From Periplaneta americana (Eukaryota > Arthropoda > Insecta > Blattodea > Blattidae): 64,000 nt of DNA. Every line of letters starts with the position of its first letter. Position 1 is the first letter of the stretch. Of this stretch, positions 47,013 to 58,868 are shown piece by piece. Location of the stretch: NCBI RefSeq assembly GCF_040183065.1, contig NC_091133.1, forward strand, positions 137,326,306 to 137,390,305, given 5' to 3'. The translations under genes and the position numbers were made by a program. The notes beneath the pieces are model-generated. The model made no database searches and had not been told where the DNA came from. It was given only the letters and a program-made list of their open reading frames with translations.

Positions 47013-47804
47013 TACATTATTTTGTGCGAAGATCGTTTATTACATACCTGAAAGACGAATTTCTAATTTGTTGCAATGAAATCTCCATGTTGGTTTCTGT
47101 TTAATGACGCCAACTTCGGAACACCAAAATATCTTTCTTCCACATTGTTGCTGTAAAATGTTTTCTGTGTTTACTATACTCCAGCAGGCCTGATATACGT
47201 CTGTCTTTTTTTTCCCCAGTCTGTAAATGCGAACTTAAACGGTAAGGTTATGTAATGATTTATTTTTCATTTTAATATTTTAACAATATTATTTATATAA
47301 CATATTGCAGTAATAACATCGGCATCTGGAATCTTGTTAATTTTTTCACGGTTTCCTTAATGTTACTTGTATCAGGAATGCAATAAGTTTCGTGGAGTAG
47401 TAGACTTTACTTAATTTTTGCAAATATTTAAAAACAATAATTAACATTGCAATTTAGGTGAAATTGCAGTGGTAAGTTTCCAATTTATAATTATTACTAT
47501 GTTAAACGTCTCTAAAAATAATATGTTAAAAGCCTAAAGCAGTAAAATGAATGTCGCGCTTAAGCGGTAAGAAGAGGGAAATTGTTATGTGTGTTACGTT
47601 GGGAATACTGAATGTGGTATTTCACACTTACCGCGTATTGGTTCTGTGCGGAAAACAAGCAAATACGCACGATCTCGCACAAATATATTTTAAGCATGCT
47701 TTTATGACCGCCTAAATATTTTAAAGATTATGTGATAGGATTTCTCCTTGGAAAAACCTAATTCCGTTGCTACAATGTTCTTAAATACATTAGCATGCCT
47801 TAAA

Positions 47805-48164
47805 ACTCATTCCATGCCGCTGCTTTCGCCTTCGTCAACCTCGTCGGAAGTAACGTTAATGTCAGTGCTGGAAGAAAAATCTAGGGCTATCTCAAATGGC
47901 GGCTCTTTAAGAAGGTGAACTGCATCACATTTTTCAGGTTTCTTTGGCAGTTTTCGAAGTGATGTGATGATTGGATCGGAAGTCAACATCAGTCATAAAA
48001 AATCTCTTCGTCTTCAATAACCATTGAGATTTTTCTGAATGACGTTCATGGCAGAATTTAATATCCTTATTTCTGGCTTCTTGAGCTTCTGATATTTTCC
48101 CAATGGAAGAAATGCGGCAAAAATGACAGACGCCCCATGCGGAAAATCTTATATATAATTTCAA
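47805..48164 (-). pseudogene. Unrecognised protein-like remnant
   Basis: Two overlapping minus-strand frames (48164-47934 and 47989-47807) appear to be one coding stretch split by a frameshift near 47960. The first has VCHFCRISSIGKISEAQEAR, and the second an acidic Ser/Asp-rich C-terminus ending at TGA 47807. Composition is protein-like but I recognise no family. It could be an element protein or a decayed host exon. Confidence 0.3.
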
Positions 48165-49030
48165 GGATATTTTTCTATAAACGATTATATCAGATCTTCA
48201 TCAACACCAGTGACAGCAGGAGCAAGTGAAGTGGATTCTGATCGGTCTGTAGTATCGAGGTAACAAGGAACGGAAATTTTACCATATAAATGCCTTCGGA
48301 GGTGATTCATCTATTTGGTAAAGTAACTGAACTGGCACTACACATTACTTTCACTGTAAGTCGGCTCACTAAACCTTTGCTTACATGACGATTGTCCATC
48401 GAACCCCCTACTTTTACACTAACATGAAACCTCTGGATTCATTGCATCTAATGATCCTATTACTGCCCGACCGTGTGGTTAGGTTGCAGGGTCGGCGAAA
48501 CGGGGTAAATCACGTGACTGTCACTTACCTACTTCACAGGGTCATTTTCTTTAAATTATTTTAAACAGTTGTATAATACTACGAACACCTGCAATTCCGA
48601 ACAGCAAATATTTTCAGGAAACAGCCTAACAGCCAATCACTAGCCTTTATAGAGAGATCAGTGGGGGAAATCGAGATGGACATAACCACTCGGTCGAACA
48701 GCGCAACTAGACGTTGCTGTATAATCCAACAATTCCTGCAGCTTCACTTCTACAGATGTCATTGACGCTTTTGGTGCTATAGAATATTCCAGCTTAAGAA
48801 AAAAACATTGGTCTTACGGGTCTTGGCTAGTACGCGTTGCCGCAAGATGCCTCCGTTAGAAGAACGAGTGAGGTGCAGTATCCCTGTCTCACTCTCTTCC
48901 TAACACGTACAGCGTTCTAGCAAGTTTATCGCTCAAGATAGGCACGTTGAGTCCGTTCAAATGATAAAAAAACTATTAATGCCATAATGATGCCTGCAAA
49001 AACATACATTATATTTCATATACATTATAA
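48165..49030. other. Plain sequence, nothing recognised
   Basis: No repeat match within the window and no convincing frame. Confidence 0.3.
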
Positions 49031-49031
49031 C

Positions 49032-49140
49032 CTAGACTTCGGACATTTAGGCCATTAACCAACTTTTAGACACCTCAACTAGGCTCCATAATGATCGAAG
49101 TTAGGCATTACAATACAGTTTTAGGCAACTAAAAAGTTAC
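49032..49140. repeat. Possible hAT terminal remnant
   Basis: 'tagacttcggacatttaggc' resembles the hAT terminus TAGACATCGGATTTTTAGGC of 9368-12216. It is followed by further 'ttaggca'/'tttaggcaact' motifs of the same subterminal kind. No partner end was found. Confidence 0.4.
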
Positions 49141-49162
49141 TGCAATTACAAATAACAGCACC

Positions 49163-49215
<53 letters not shown>

Positions 49216-49246
49216 TAATAATAATACTAATAATAAGAATAATAAC
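49163..49246. repeat. (AAT)n microsatellite, imperfect
   Basis: About 27 units with ATG, ACT and AAG interruptions in the second half. Confidence 0.9.
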
Positions 49247-49752
49247 AAAATTGTGTTAAACATCAATACAGTTATTTTATTGGGTTAAGAAGTGCTTATA
49301 CAGTAGAATAGGCCTATCTATTATCCGTGATAATGAAGGGATGGGCTGGACGGTTAATCGGAAAAATCGGATAATCCGTACAATAAAAGATTTTCGTAAA
49401 TTTAGTGAATAATGCTTACACTTTAGTAATCATCTCTCGAATACGCTAGGTAGTGGATCAGAAGTTCACTGAGATTGTAATATTTAAAAAATAAACCGAA
49501 TTTCACAGTACCATGTTGTACATTGTACAGGTTAGGATAGGAGGCCCCACTGAAGTTATAATTTATGAGAAAAGAGAGGTTTCATCATCCAAAAGGCTGA
49601 GAAACACTGGAGTAGAATGTAGAATAGTGTGATGTGAAATTTGGTATCAATTTAAAAACAAGACAATTACATTATATTTTTACTTAATTCAAAATAGTCG
49701 TATGTTCAAATTTTCTTAGAACAACTTTCAAAAATTACTATTACAGCATTAT

Positions 49753-49754
49753 AA

Positions 49755-49809
<55 letters not shown>

Positions 49810-49810
49810 T
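49753..49810. repeat. (TTA)n microsatellite
   Basis: About 19 units. 49247-49752 and 49811-50124 are AT-rich and plain. Confidence 0.9.
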
Positions 49811-50124
49811 AGTTCGTGGTCTCCATTAACATCTTTGCGGACCCCGGTTGAGAGTCACTGTCGTGAACTATTAGAAGTTTTAATAAGGTACGCTACATTA
49901 GGTTAAACCAATGTAGAATAATGGACAAAGAATACGTCCTTAGAACCTTGCCCATTAAGTTAGGAGCAGCCTGTATACATAGATACACATAATCTTCTAT
50001 CTTTTATCCTCTGACACAAAGTGAGAAGTTGTACAGCCATTCGCAATGTTGATGGAATTGAAGTTATGCAAAATGAATTGAAGTTATGCAAAATGAAAGT
50101 ATTTTATAAATATATAAATATTCT

Positions 50125-50310
50125 GCCCGAGGGAAAGTCTTTCACTGCAAACCCAGCATTCTCCAATCTTTCCTATGTTCTGCCTTCCTCTTAGTCTCCG
50201 CATATGATCCATGCATCTTAATGTCGTCTATCATCTGATATCTTCTTTTGCCCCAAACTCTTCTCCCGTTCACCATTCCTTCCGGTGCATCCTTCAGTAG
50301 GCAGTTTTAT
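50125..50310 (-). mobile_element. LINE family D 3' end (reverse orientation)
   Basis: Matches 41346-41522 and 26285-26480 closely ('aatgtcgtctatcatctgat', 'cgttcaccattccttcc', 'gcatccttcagtaggcag'). Another short 5'-truncated insertion. 50311-51680 after it is plain sequence; the minus frame 50868-51143 is low-complexity hydrophobic. Confidence 0.75.
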
Positions 50311-51689
50311 AACAGGTGCAAAAGCTGAAATAATAGGCGTATGACTAGCTATCACAATTTGTAGCTCCCAAACTGCATGTTGAGTTCTGAAATATCAGTT
50401 TCCGCATTCTGCACACTTCGTTAGCTCTGCACTTGTCAAACTGAGGGACATAATATTAGAACGAATAAACATCCTTGTACTATGGGAACTTGACCACCTC
50501 ACAGCGCCAAACATCACTGTGTTCACCTCAGCTATCTTTTTCCTTCTTCCGCGTTATAAAGCGTCTCTAATCTGAAATGAACTTCAATATCACACAGTGT
50601 GAAAGCTTCGCCGTGACATCAGAACTGGAAATGCCTTGTTAGGAAGGAAGGGGTAGTTCATTACGGCCGCTAAGTGAAGGAAGTAGTTAAAGAAGAACGG
50701 CTTTCAAGACTACGAGCGACGCCAGAGGATCGCATGAACTCTGATTTCATTCCGCGCAGGCAGCCTATCCTATATTAGAGTGTACACGCTTCATGTTTTT
50801 GTTCTATTTTTTTCCCTTTGATGTTCTCTTTTTCCTCGAGTCCCAATGGATTGTTGGAGATGCTCTGCTATTTTTCACAGTTGAGAGATGGATAGGCCCA
50901 TAGACAGAAGAACGATGTAGATAAATGAAAAAAAAAAGTTTTAAAAAAACAAACAGAAAACATGCAGCTATATAAAAAAGCGAGATATATACACAGAGAA
51001 AAATTTGTTGGAGTAAAATGAGATTGGGCTACCAATAAACGAGAAGCAAAAGGTTTTTTTACATTAGGGAGAAAGAATTCATTGGAGGGAAGAGCGAAGA
51101 GGAGGGAGGATGGGTCGAACAAAAAAAAACAATGAAAGAGCAAACAGCGATCTGCTATTGAACCGGAGTGGCTGCTAAAAAGAAGAGGGACGTATTGCCC
51201 ATTATTCTTTTGATCTTCAATGAGGCATCAAACATCAATATTGAAATTTCAAGTGGCTACTGAACACTCCTTGCTTAATTAAACTCTAATAATCAGAAAG
51301 CTACGTTCTGCTTCCTCTTGACAGCGGTCCGTGCCTCTTCTCTTGGGACATATTTCACTGCAGTGAGCCCATATATCTCTCACCTTACCCACGAACTGAA
51401 TCGGTTCAATAATCATTTCATTATGTCGTAAAATATTGTCGTCACAGTCATTATTCACCAGCAAGTAAATTTATTACAGATGCTCGCTAAGGAAGCATAA
51501 GTTACTTTATGCAAGAATGTAACTCGGATTTGCTAATCCACTGTACGTCACGTGATGTGCTAATACGTTCTGCTTGGTATTATTCCTAGAAAATAAGAGG
51601 AAACAATATACGGGTAATAGCCTATAGCATTACGTGGGGCACTGGAAGGAACTCTTAGAGCGTAACTTGAAATGAGTCAAGTGGCGTGC

Positions 51690-51830
51690 TATGACTTACG
51701 TAAGAGAGCGACTGTAATGACAAGCAGCATCTGTGTTCGATTCCCGGCCAGATCGTAATGGAATCTGTGGTGGACAAAGCATAATGCGTTGCTGGCGGGT
51801 ACTTACACCAACACCCTGCGTCCATCTCCT
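51690..51830 (+). mobile_element. tRNA-like SINE fragment
   Basis: 'gtaatgacaagcagcatctg' and box B 'tgttcgattcccggccag' (51736-51755), followed by 'aatctgtggtggacaaagc'. The box A side is decayed and no flanking duplication is visible. Confidence 0.5.
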
Positions 51831-52421
51831 TCCCGATGTTGAAGGAAGGAATTGACTGTCAGGGCCGAGCTAGCATCGGATCGGTTCCATTCCGCATCCG
51901 GTCTCAGTCACTGAAAAGCAGTGGAGCATTTTTAAAGAAAATTAAAAACTGTAAACTCATAATAAAATTGCAAATAGCACAATAAAACGTAAAAAAAAAC
52001 AGAGAAAAAATCGCAATTCTAAAAGGACTTGGAACGATACACAGGATGAGTAAATAAGTAAGTGTAAATACTAGATGTGTGTAATATAGCAAAAAAAAAA
52101 AAAACGTCCTATAAAACTTTTTCTGAAAGTGTTTTATTTCACAGATTTGTCGCAGTGATATGGATAGATCATGCTAGCCATCAACCCCTGGACTTGTACT
52201 TGTACTTACAGGGTGATCTGATGTCACTAAAAGTGCAGTGACGAATTGAACGTAGCTGTAAGTCTTCGGAGTTGAACGCGTCATGCTGCAAAACCACTAA
52301 GGCTATGAGCACTTCTCACACTTATTATGTACAGCCTTAGACACAAAAAATGACCGCTCTCCTGTAGCGTGGATTCATCTAAATCCAATTCGGGCACACT
52401 GCTGCTGGCTGAGACATCACA

Positions 52422-52661
52422 AGGTCAGGTCAGGTCAGGTCAGGTTAGGTTAGGTTAGGTTGGGTTAGGTCAGGTTAGGTTAGGTTGGGTTAGGTCAAGT
52501 TAGGTTAGGTTAGGTTGGGTTAGGTCAGGTTAGGTTAGGTTGGGTTAGGTCAAGTTAGGTTAGATTAGATTAGGTTGGGTTAGGTCAGGTTAGGTTAGGT
52601 TAGGTTAGGTTGGGTTAGGTCAGGTTAGGTTCGGTTGGATTAGTTTAGACTAGGTTAGGTT
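52422..52661 (+). repeat. Interstitial TTAGG-type telomere-like array, block 1
   Basis: About 48 pentamers, mainly TTAGG (arthropod telomere unit) mixed with TCAGG and TTGGG variants and a few TTAGA/TTCGG. Larger periods are visible (a repeated 'ttaggttgggttaggtcagg' pattern). Runs of perfect TTAGG are short, so this is an old interstitial array or a telomere-like satellite and not a functional chromosome end. Confidence 0.85.
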
Positions 52662-52692
52662 GCGTAAACATATCCCTTTGTGGTGTGGTGTG

Positions 52693-52774
52693 GTAGGTTA
52701 GGTCAGGTTAGGTCAGGTTAGGTTGGGTTAGGTCAGGTTAGGTTCGGTTGGATTAGTTTAGACTAGGTTAGGTT
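52693..52774 (+). repeat. Telomere-like array, block 2 with duplicated junction
   Basis: Pentamers as in block 1, ending in the same junction: 'tcggttggattagtttagac', then 'taggttaggttg(c/t)gtaaac', then 'atatcc' and 'ttttgtggtgtgg'. The junction occurs at 52631-52690 and 52744-52802, showing a segmental duplication of about 113 bp that included unique flank. Confidence 0.85.
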
Positions 52775-52795
52775 GTGTAAACATATCCTTTTGTG

Positions 52796-52860
52796 GTGTG
52801 GTAGCTCACATGCTAGTCGTTGGCGAGTCGAAACCCGGCGGAGGGCGTTGATAGTGAAGC
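52796..52860 (+). other. tRNA-like scrap next to the telomere-like array
   Basis: 'ggtgtggtagctcacatgct' resembles a box A and 'gcgagtcgaaacccggcgg' a box B, about 25 bases apart. It is probably a SINE head remnant. 52861-53756 after it is plain. Confidence 0.35.
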
Positions 52861-53754
52861 TGTGGCTTCTATATCGCAGACACTACTGCCACTACTGGTA
52901 GTGTAACTACTATTACTATTACTCTCGTCCCGTTATAAAATGTTGTCCTCATAGCCGCAACCGTGATATATCCCAGGTTATAAACTTGGGAGCTTCCAGT
53001 TGAAATGTAAATCTGCTCTTCTTTAGATGAATTTTGTTTCTTTTTACACACAGGAATCAATTTCTGTGAGAAGAATGCACACGAAATGCTCCGAGAAATT
53101 AAGGATCTTTGAGTATATCGTCATCATCTTGAGATGTTATCTCTCTCACCTTCTTGAGGATAGGAATACTGAACTAACGTCAGGCATTCAGAAATAGTGG
53201 GAGTTTCATGATCATGTACATAGCGTGAGGTCACCAATTAAGACAATGGGACAAATACAAGACAAGGATGATCCATTTTATATGTATTGTACGGGTAAGT
53301 CGTACATTCATTTCAAATTAGCTTTAACAGATGACAAAACATCGAAGAAATTCCCAGAAAAAAAATGATTAACAGAATGCATTGCCTAAACTTAAAATTA
53401 TTTAGACATTTAGAAAAAACATTTTTGTGCAAATAATTTAAATATATTGGTTGGCGTAAATAAATTCATATAAACTTTGTTATTTTATTGCTGGCAAAAG
53501 TATATTTGGTGAACTTGTGTACGCACTTTCTGGGCAATTGACATACTTGAGAGTTATTGCTGTTCATGACATGAGTTCGTCGGTAATTTTCACAACTGTT
53601 TAAAGATAGGACTAATTACCACAAAACAGGTGCTCAATAATTACCTTATATATTCGAATAATGACCATCTGCATGCAGATTCATGGATTTTTTGTTGAAG
53701 TTTTTCAAAAGCAACAGAAGAGTGAGGCATTACTTGGGAGAGCTCGTCGAGAGT

Positions 53755-53875
53755 CGATTTAGGATCAATACCACATTCAAAAGAGAATCTTTTGTTTTTT
53801 TTTATAATAGTGTTGCTATTATTAAGATGAATGTAGATAATATTAACAAGAAAAATTCGAAAATCTAGGAATAAT
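53755..53875 (-). pseudogene. nad3: Probable nuclear copy of mitochondrial nad3 (NUMT)
   Basis: On the minus strand, 53784-53757 reads FSFECGIDPKS. This matches the near-invariant FECGFDPKS of NADH dehydrogenase subunit 3. Directly upstream, in a frame shifted by one base, 53870-53800 reads LLMLSTFILMMATLL (mitochondrial code), then a stop where a serine codon is expected, then KKTKD. This matches the hydrophobic first helix and the SKKT..D turn of insect ND3. The similarity stops just after DPKS. The open minus frame 53641-54171 merely runs across it. Confidence 0.45.
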
Positions 53876-55110
53876 TTTTTATATTTTAGCAATATTGTAG
53901 ACACCACGTAAAAGGACAATTTGTATGGCCACCCTAACATGATTACGCACCCTGGACACTTGGACCTACGTCTCCAGCCTTGCGGCCAACGCAGTAAATC
54001 AAGAAACAAAGAAAATAAGCAACTTCTTGCCCACACTTCACCGAATTGTGAAAGAGAGCGCCTGCACACGCGTTCGTTCATCACTCCCCTGATACCGTCC
54101 ACATTGTTGGAGTTTATATGCGAAATCAATTTCCGTTTCCTGCTGGGAGATATTGCCAGCTCACAATTCATGGGAAATACGAAAAGGCCTCTTGAAACTG
54201 CAGCTTGTCTCCTGATATTTGGATAACAAGCCTCTGTGAGGCCGAACTATCTGGCAACCAGCTCTCTTCGCCACGTGTTTTGTTCGTCTTATCTTACACA
54301 GCGTAGCGAGGGGAACGTGGGAACGACCGTGTCTCTAGTAGCGCGGAGACATGTAAGTCAACACTTGTGTCTGATAACCCTACACGTAACTCGTGCTGAA
54401 AGTAAATATTTAAATAACTGCACCATTATGTATACGATTCTCTCCACGGGTAGAGAAGCAGCGATTTTACCTTTCACATACCTCAGATAAGTTAATTAGC
54501 TGTAACTTACGACATCGAAACACGAACTCCCTCGCGATTGAAAATTAGTCATACTTGCGATGTGATTTATTACATACAACATAGAAATCATCTCAATAAA
54601 AGCAAAATCTACAGCATTCTTCGTAAAGTACAAGTAACAACAAAAATAATCAATTATTGTACCTACTTCAAAACATCTACGAGTAGACAGTTATTATCTG
54701 GAGTCTGTTTAGAAATGTTTACAATTCTTGTAAATTTCGTTCCACGATCTAAGTTTGTATATTTTAAACTTCGCAAAAAAGTTGAATCTTTAAAAATGAA
54801 ATTTTCCATAGGCCCTTCTTCGTAAGCGTTTTGTTTCAAAGTTAAGAAGTAATTTTACAAATGTGTGTTTTTTACTTGTGAAGGTAGCATATTTTCTATA
54901 GGCCTAATTGTCCTCAGATGTAAGTTTAGAAGTTCAGCAAGTCAAGCTTTTTCTCTTTTACCTGTCTGACTGATATATGCGGTGTAGGAGAAGGAGGATA
55001 TTATTTTCTGTGTATCGACACTACATACATCCACACATTGCAGGCCTCACTGAATGTGGAATCAGCACGACGCAAGAAACCGCAGAGACATCACAGAACT
55101 TAAACGAGAT
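53876..55110. other. Plain sequence, nothing recognised
   Basis: Frames of 84-101 codons (53921-54490) lack recognisable content. Confidence 0.3.
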
Positions 55111-55430
55111 ATTTAGATTTATTTATTTCATATTCCCTTATAAACGCCTTTGTAAAGAATGTATTTTGAATGTCATAAAGCCTAAAATCTAAGAAGGATC
55201 TAACTTATTTTACATACAATTTTCATAGAAATTGATTCAGCCATTATAGAGTGAAAAGATAAACTTACGGACAGACGAAAGGATGTCCCTTCAGATAGAC
55301 AGATATAGAAACAAATATTTTTAAATGAGATTTTCGGCCTCAGACTAGTTCATCATACATGTTAACTCCAATTATTTTTGCAAAACCGAAAATTACCAGA
55401 AAAATGTAGGCTAGGTAACAGTTTTATTCT
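55111..55430 (+). repeat. Dispersed repeat family A, copy 3 (diverged)
   Basis: 'gaatgtcataaagcctaaaa', 'gattcagccattatagagtg', 'gattttcggcctcag' and 'caattatttttgcaaaaccg' follow the order seen in copies 1 and 2. It ends at 'taggctaggtaacag' without a microsatellite. Confidence 0.7.
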
Positions 55431-55704
55431 CATAGATGCTCTGACCAGGTGGTCTGTAAGAGCGCACGGAGAGCGAGTCCCCGCCTGTATAAATATTACT
55501 CAGAGTGAAGAAGTCATTTTAATTGGTAGATTCAGCTACCGTTGCCTCCTATAACTGCAATGTGTTAATCAAAAAGATCCTGTACAGTATTTTCTAGAAA
55601 CAAATGATCATCCCTGCGTAGTCATAGATATATTAATACAAACATAATTCTTCCCTCCAAGGTTACAAAATTGCCAGAACGATTGTGAATTTAATAATTA
55701 TGTG

Positions 55705-55868
55705 GCATAGAAAACTCGTATATCTCGTTAAATAACAGTCCTATAAAAATTTCGCACAGAGTAAGCGGGTAACATTTAAAAAAGAAACGTTTGTTACGTA
55801 ATATTCTCTTAAAATGAAATAATATGCCAGAACAACCCATCACCGTAAAAAAATAGCTTGTTATGAAT
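55705..55868 (+). repeat. Dispersed repeat family A, copy 4, left part
   Basis: 'tatatctcgttaaataacag' then 'tcctataaaaatttcgcaca' and 'taacatttaaaaaagaaacg' correspond to 5425-5515 of copy 2. The copy breaks at TTATGAAT (55861-55868) and resumes at 59140, after the LINE plus SINE. Confidence 0.65.
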
Positions 55869-58855
55869 CCATACAATAAGCCTCGGAATGGGACTGATTC
55901 TCTGGCACGACCACAGTGAAGGAATAAGGTTATGAGATTTGGTACGACGAACATATCTAGTCTTTATAGAACAGGAGGGGTAACATTAGTAGCAAAAGAA
56001 CTAGATAGATATAGAATACATTTCGTGGGAGTACAAGAGGTTAGGTTAGATGGGAATGGCCTATACCAAATAGGAGATTACTTGTATTATGGGGAAAGAA
56101 AAAATAATTACCAATTAGGAACAGGATTTTTTGTTCATAAAAGAATAAAATCAGCAGTAAAAAAGGTCGAATTTATCAGTGAAAGGTTATCGTATTTAGT
56201 ACTTAAGCGTAGGCCTACATGGTGCGATATCATAGTTATAAATGCTCACGCCCCTACAGAAAAGAAAGACGACAATATAAAGGATAGCTTCTATGAGGAA
56301 TTGGAATATACTTTTGATCAGTTATCAGGATATCACATTACAATTTTATTGGGAGATTTCAATGCTAAAGTAGAACGGGAGGATACTTTTAAACCAACTT
56401 GGAAAAGAGAGCCTACACGTAACTAGTAATGACAATGGAGTTAGGTTACTTAACTTAATTGTCAAAAGTACAACATTCTCCCTTACGGATATACATAGGG
56501 AAATACAGTTGGACTTCTCCAGATGGATTGACACACAACCAAATCGCTCACATCTTGATAGATAAACGGAGAATGCTAGTATAGTAGACATTTGAACTTT
56601 CAGGGGCGCAGACTGTAATTCTGGCCATTATTTGGTAATTGGAGAATTAAGAGAAAGACTATGAGTAGCCAAGCGAGTAGAGCAACAAGTTAACATTAAT
56701 AAATTCAATGTTCTGAAATTAAAGAACGAGGAAATTAAGCAACATTATCAGGTCGAAATTTCGAATAGGTTTGCCAATTTAGGAAGTTCCGAAGAGTTGA
56801 GAAAGAGTTAGATGTTAACAGCGTGTGGGAAAATATCAGAGATAGTATCAAAATTGCAGCTGAGCAGAGCATAGGTTATTATGAAACTAAGAAAAAGAAA
56901 CCGTGGTTTGATGAAGATTGTTGCATGGTAGTAGAAAGAAGGAAACAGGCAAAATTGAAATTCTTACAGGATCCAGTTGAGGAGAGGAGAGATAATTATT
57001 TCAGTGATAGACGGGAAGCAAGTCGTACACTTAGGAATACAAAGAGAGATTAATTGAAGGAAAAACTGAATGAGGTAGCAACAAATAGTAAGAATAAAAA
57101 CATTCGAGATTTATATAAGGGTATAAAGGAATTTAAGAACGGATATCAGGCAAGGACAAACGTGATCAAGGATGAGAATGGTGACTTACTTGCAGACTCT
57201 CATTCAATCCTGAACAGATGGAAAAACTATTTTGGGTAACTACTAAATATACATAGGCCAAATAGAAATGATCGGGACGAAATTCAAGTACAAACTGCTG
57301 AGCCATTTATACCCGAACTCACACTCTCAGAAGTCGAGATTGCGATAGAAAATCTGAAAAAGTACAAGTCTCCAGGTATCGATCAAATTCCAGCAGAATT
57401 AATACAAGAGGGTGGAAGCGCATTATGTAGCGAAATTTATAAACTTGTACTTGCTATTTGGGAAAAGGAAATTGTACCAGAATAATGAAAGGAGCCCATC
57501 ATTGTATCTATTTTAAGAAGGGGGAAATAGACTAACTATACTAACTTTTGAGGAATATCACTTTTATATGTCATACAAAATTTTGTTCAGTATTCTTTTG
57601 AGAAGATTAACTCCTTATGTGGATTAAATTATTGGTGATCATCAATGTGGTTTTAGGTGTAATAGATCGACTGTTGTTCAGATTTTTTGTATTCGACAGA
57701 TATTGAAGAAAAATAGGAGTATAAAGGGACAGTACATCAGTTATTCGTAGATTTCAAAAGGCATGTTAAGAGAGAAGTTTTATATAATATTCTTACAGAA
57801 TTCGGTATTCCCAAGAAGCTAGTGCGATTAATTAAAATGTGTCTCAGTGAAACTTACAGCAGAGTCCGTATAGGCCAGTTTGCGTCTGATGCTTTTACAA
57901 TTCATTGCGGGCTAAAGCAGGGAGATGCACTACCACCTTTACTTTTTAACTTCGCTCTAGAATATGCCATTAGGAAAGTTCAGGATAACAGAAGGCTTTG
58001 GAATTGAACGGATTACATCACCTTCTTGTCGATGCGGATGACGTGAATATGTTAGGAGAAAATCCACAAACGATTAGGGAAAACACGGAAATTTTACTTG
58101 AAGCAAGTAAAGCGATTGGTTTGGAAGTAAATCCCGAAAGGACAAAGTATATGTTTATGTCTCGTGACCAGAATATTGTACGAAATAGAAACATAAAAAT
58201 TGGAGATGTATCCTTCGAAGAGGTGGAAAAATTAAAAAATCTTGGAGCAACAGTAACAAATATAAATGACACTCGGGAGGAAATTAAACGCAGAATAAAT
58301 ATGAGAAATGCGTGTTATTATTCGGTTGAGAAGCTTTTGTCATCTAGTCTGCCGTCAAAAAATCTGAAAGTTGGAATTTATATAACAGTTATTTTACCGG
58401 TTGTTCTGTATGGTTGTGAAACTTAGACTCTCACTTTGAGAGAGGAACAGAGATTAGGGTGTTTGAGAATAAGGTTCTTAGGAAAATATTTGGGGCTAAG
58501 AGGGATGAAGTTACAGGAGAATGGAGAAAGTTACACAACGCAGAACTGCACGCACTGTATTCTTCACCTGGCATAATTAGGAACATTAAATCTAGACGTT
58601 TGAGATGGGCAGGGCATGTAGCACGCATGGGCAAATCCAGAAATGCATATAGAGTGTTAGTTGGGAGATCGGAGGGAAAAAGAACTTTAGGGAGGCCGAG
58701 ACGTAGATGGGAGGATAATATTAAAATGGATTTGAGGGAGGTGGGATATGATGACAGAGACTGGATTAATCTTGCTCAGGATAGGGACCGATGGCGGGCT
58801 TATGTGTGGGAGGCAATGAACCTTCGAGTTCCTTAAAAGCCATTTGTAAGTAAGT
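55869..58855 (+). mobile_element. RTE-like LINE, apparently full-length (~3.0 kb), dead
   Basis: Runs from a short 5' UTR to a (GTAA)n 3' tail. TTATGAAT occurs immediately left (55861-55868) and right (59140-59147, beyond the SINE), a likely target duplication. The coding order is an APE-type endonuclease, a linker, reverse transcriptase, then a C-terminal tail, in a single ORF broken by many stops and frameshifts. The family resembles the RTE-type LINE whose endonuclease occurs in 'craniofacial development protein 2-like' predictions. The 22283-22946 insertion is a truncated member. Confidence 0.85.
55932..58836 (+). pseudogene. LINE ORF2-type protein: endonuclease plus reverse transcriptase, broken
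   Basis: Would nick target DNA and copy LINE RNA. Endonuclease: ATG 55932, FVGVQEVRLDGNG (about 56008-56055), INAHAPTEKKDD (about 56238-56273) and LLGDFNAK (about 56347-56370). The frame breaks at 56424. The final motif reads SGHYLVI near 56617-56637 where SDH is the rule, so the catalytic Asp is lost. A linker holds KKKPWFDEDC (56889-56918). RT: SPGIDQIPAEL (57370-57402), stops at 57483, GLKQGDAL (57909-57932), and LVDADDVNML (58026-58055) where YADD is expected, so Y is D. The C-terminal tail 58459-58836 is clean: FGAKRDEVTGEWRK and GRPRRRWEDNIKMDL, stop 58834. Confidence 0.85.
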
Positions 58856-58868
58856 AACTAAGTAAGTA
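58856..58868. repeat. SINE target site duplication, left copy
   Basis: aactaagtaagta, identical to 59127-59139; the target lies in the LINE's own (GTAA)n tail. Confidence 0.9.

Noticed and set aside
53641..54171. 176-codon minus-strand gene
   Set aside because: The only recognisable part is the short nad3-like piece, and it is in two frames; the rest is open by chance.
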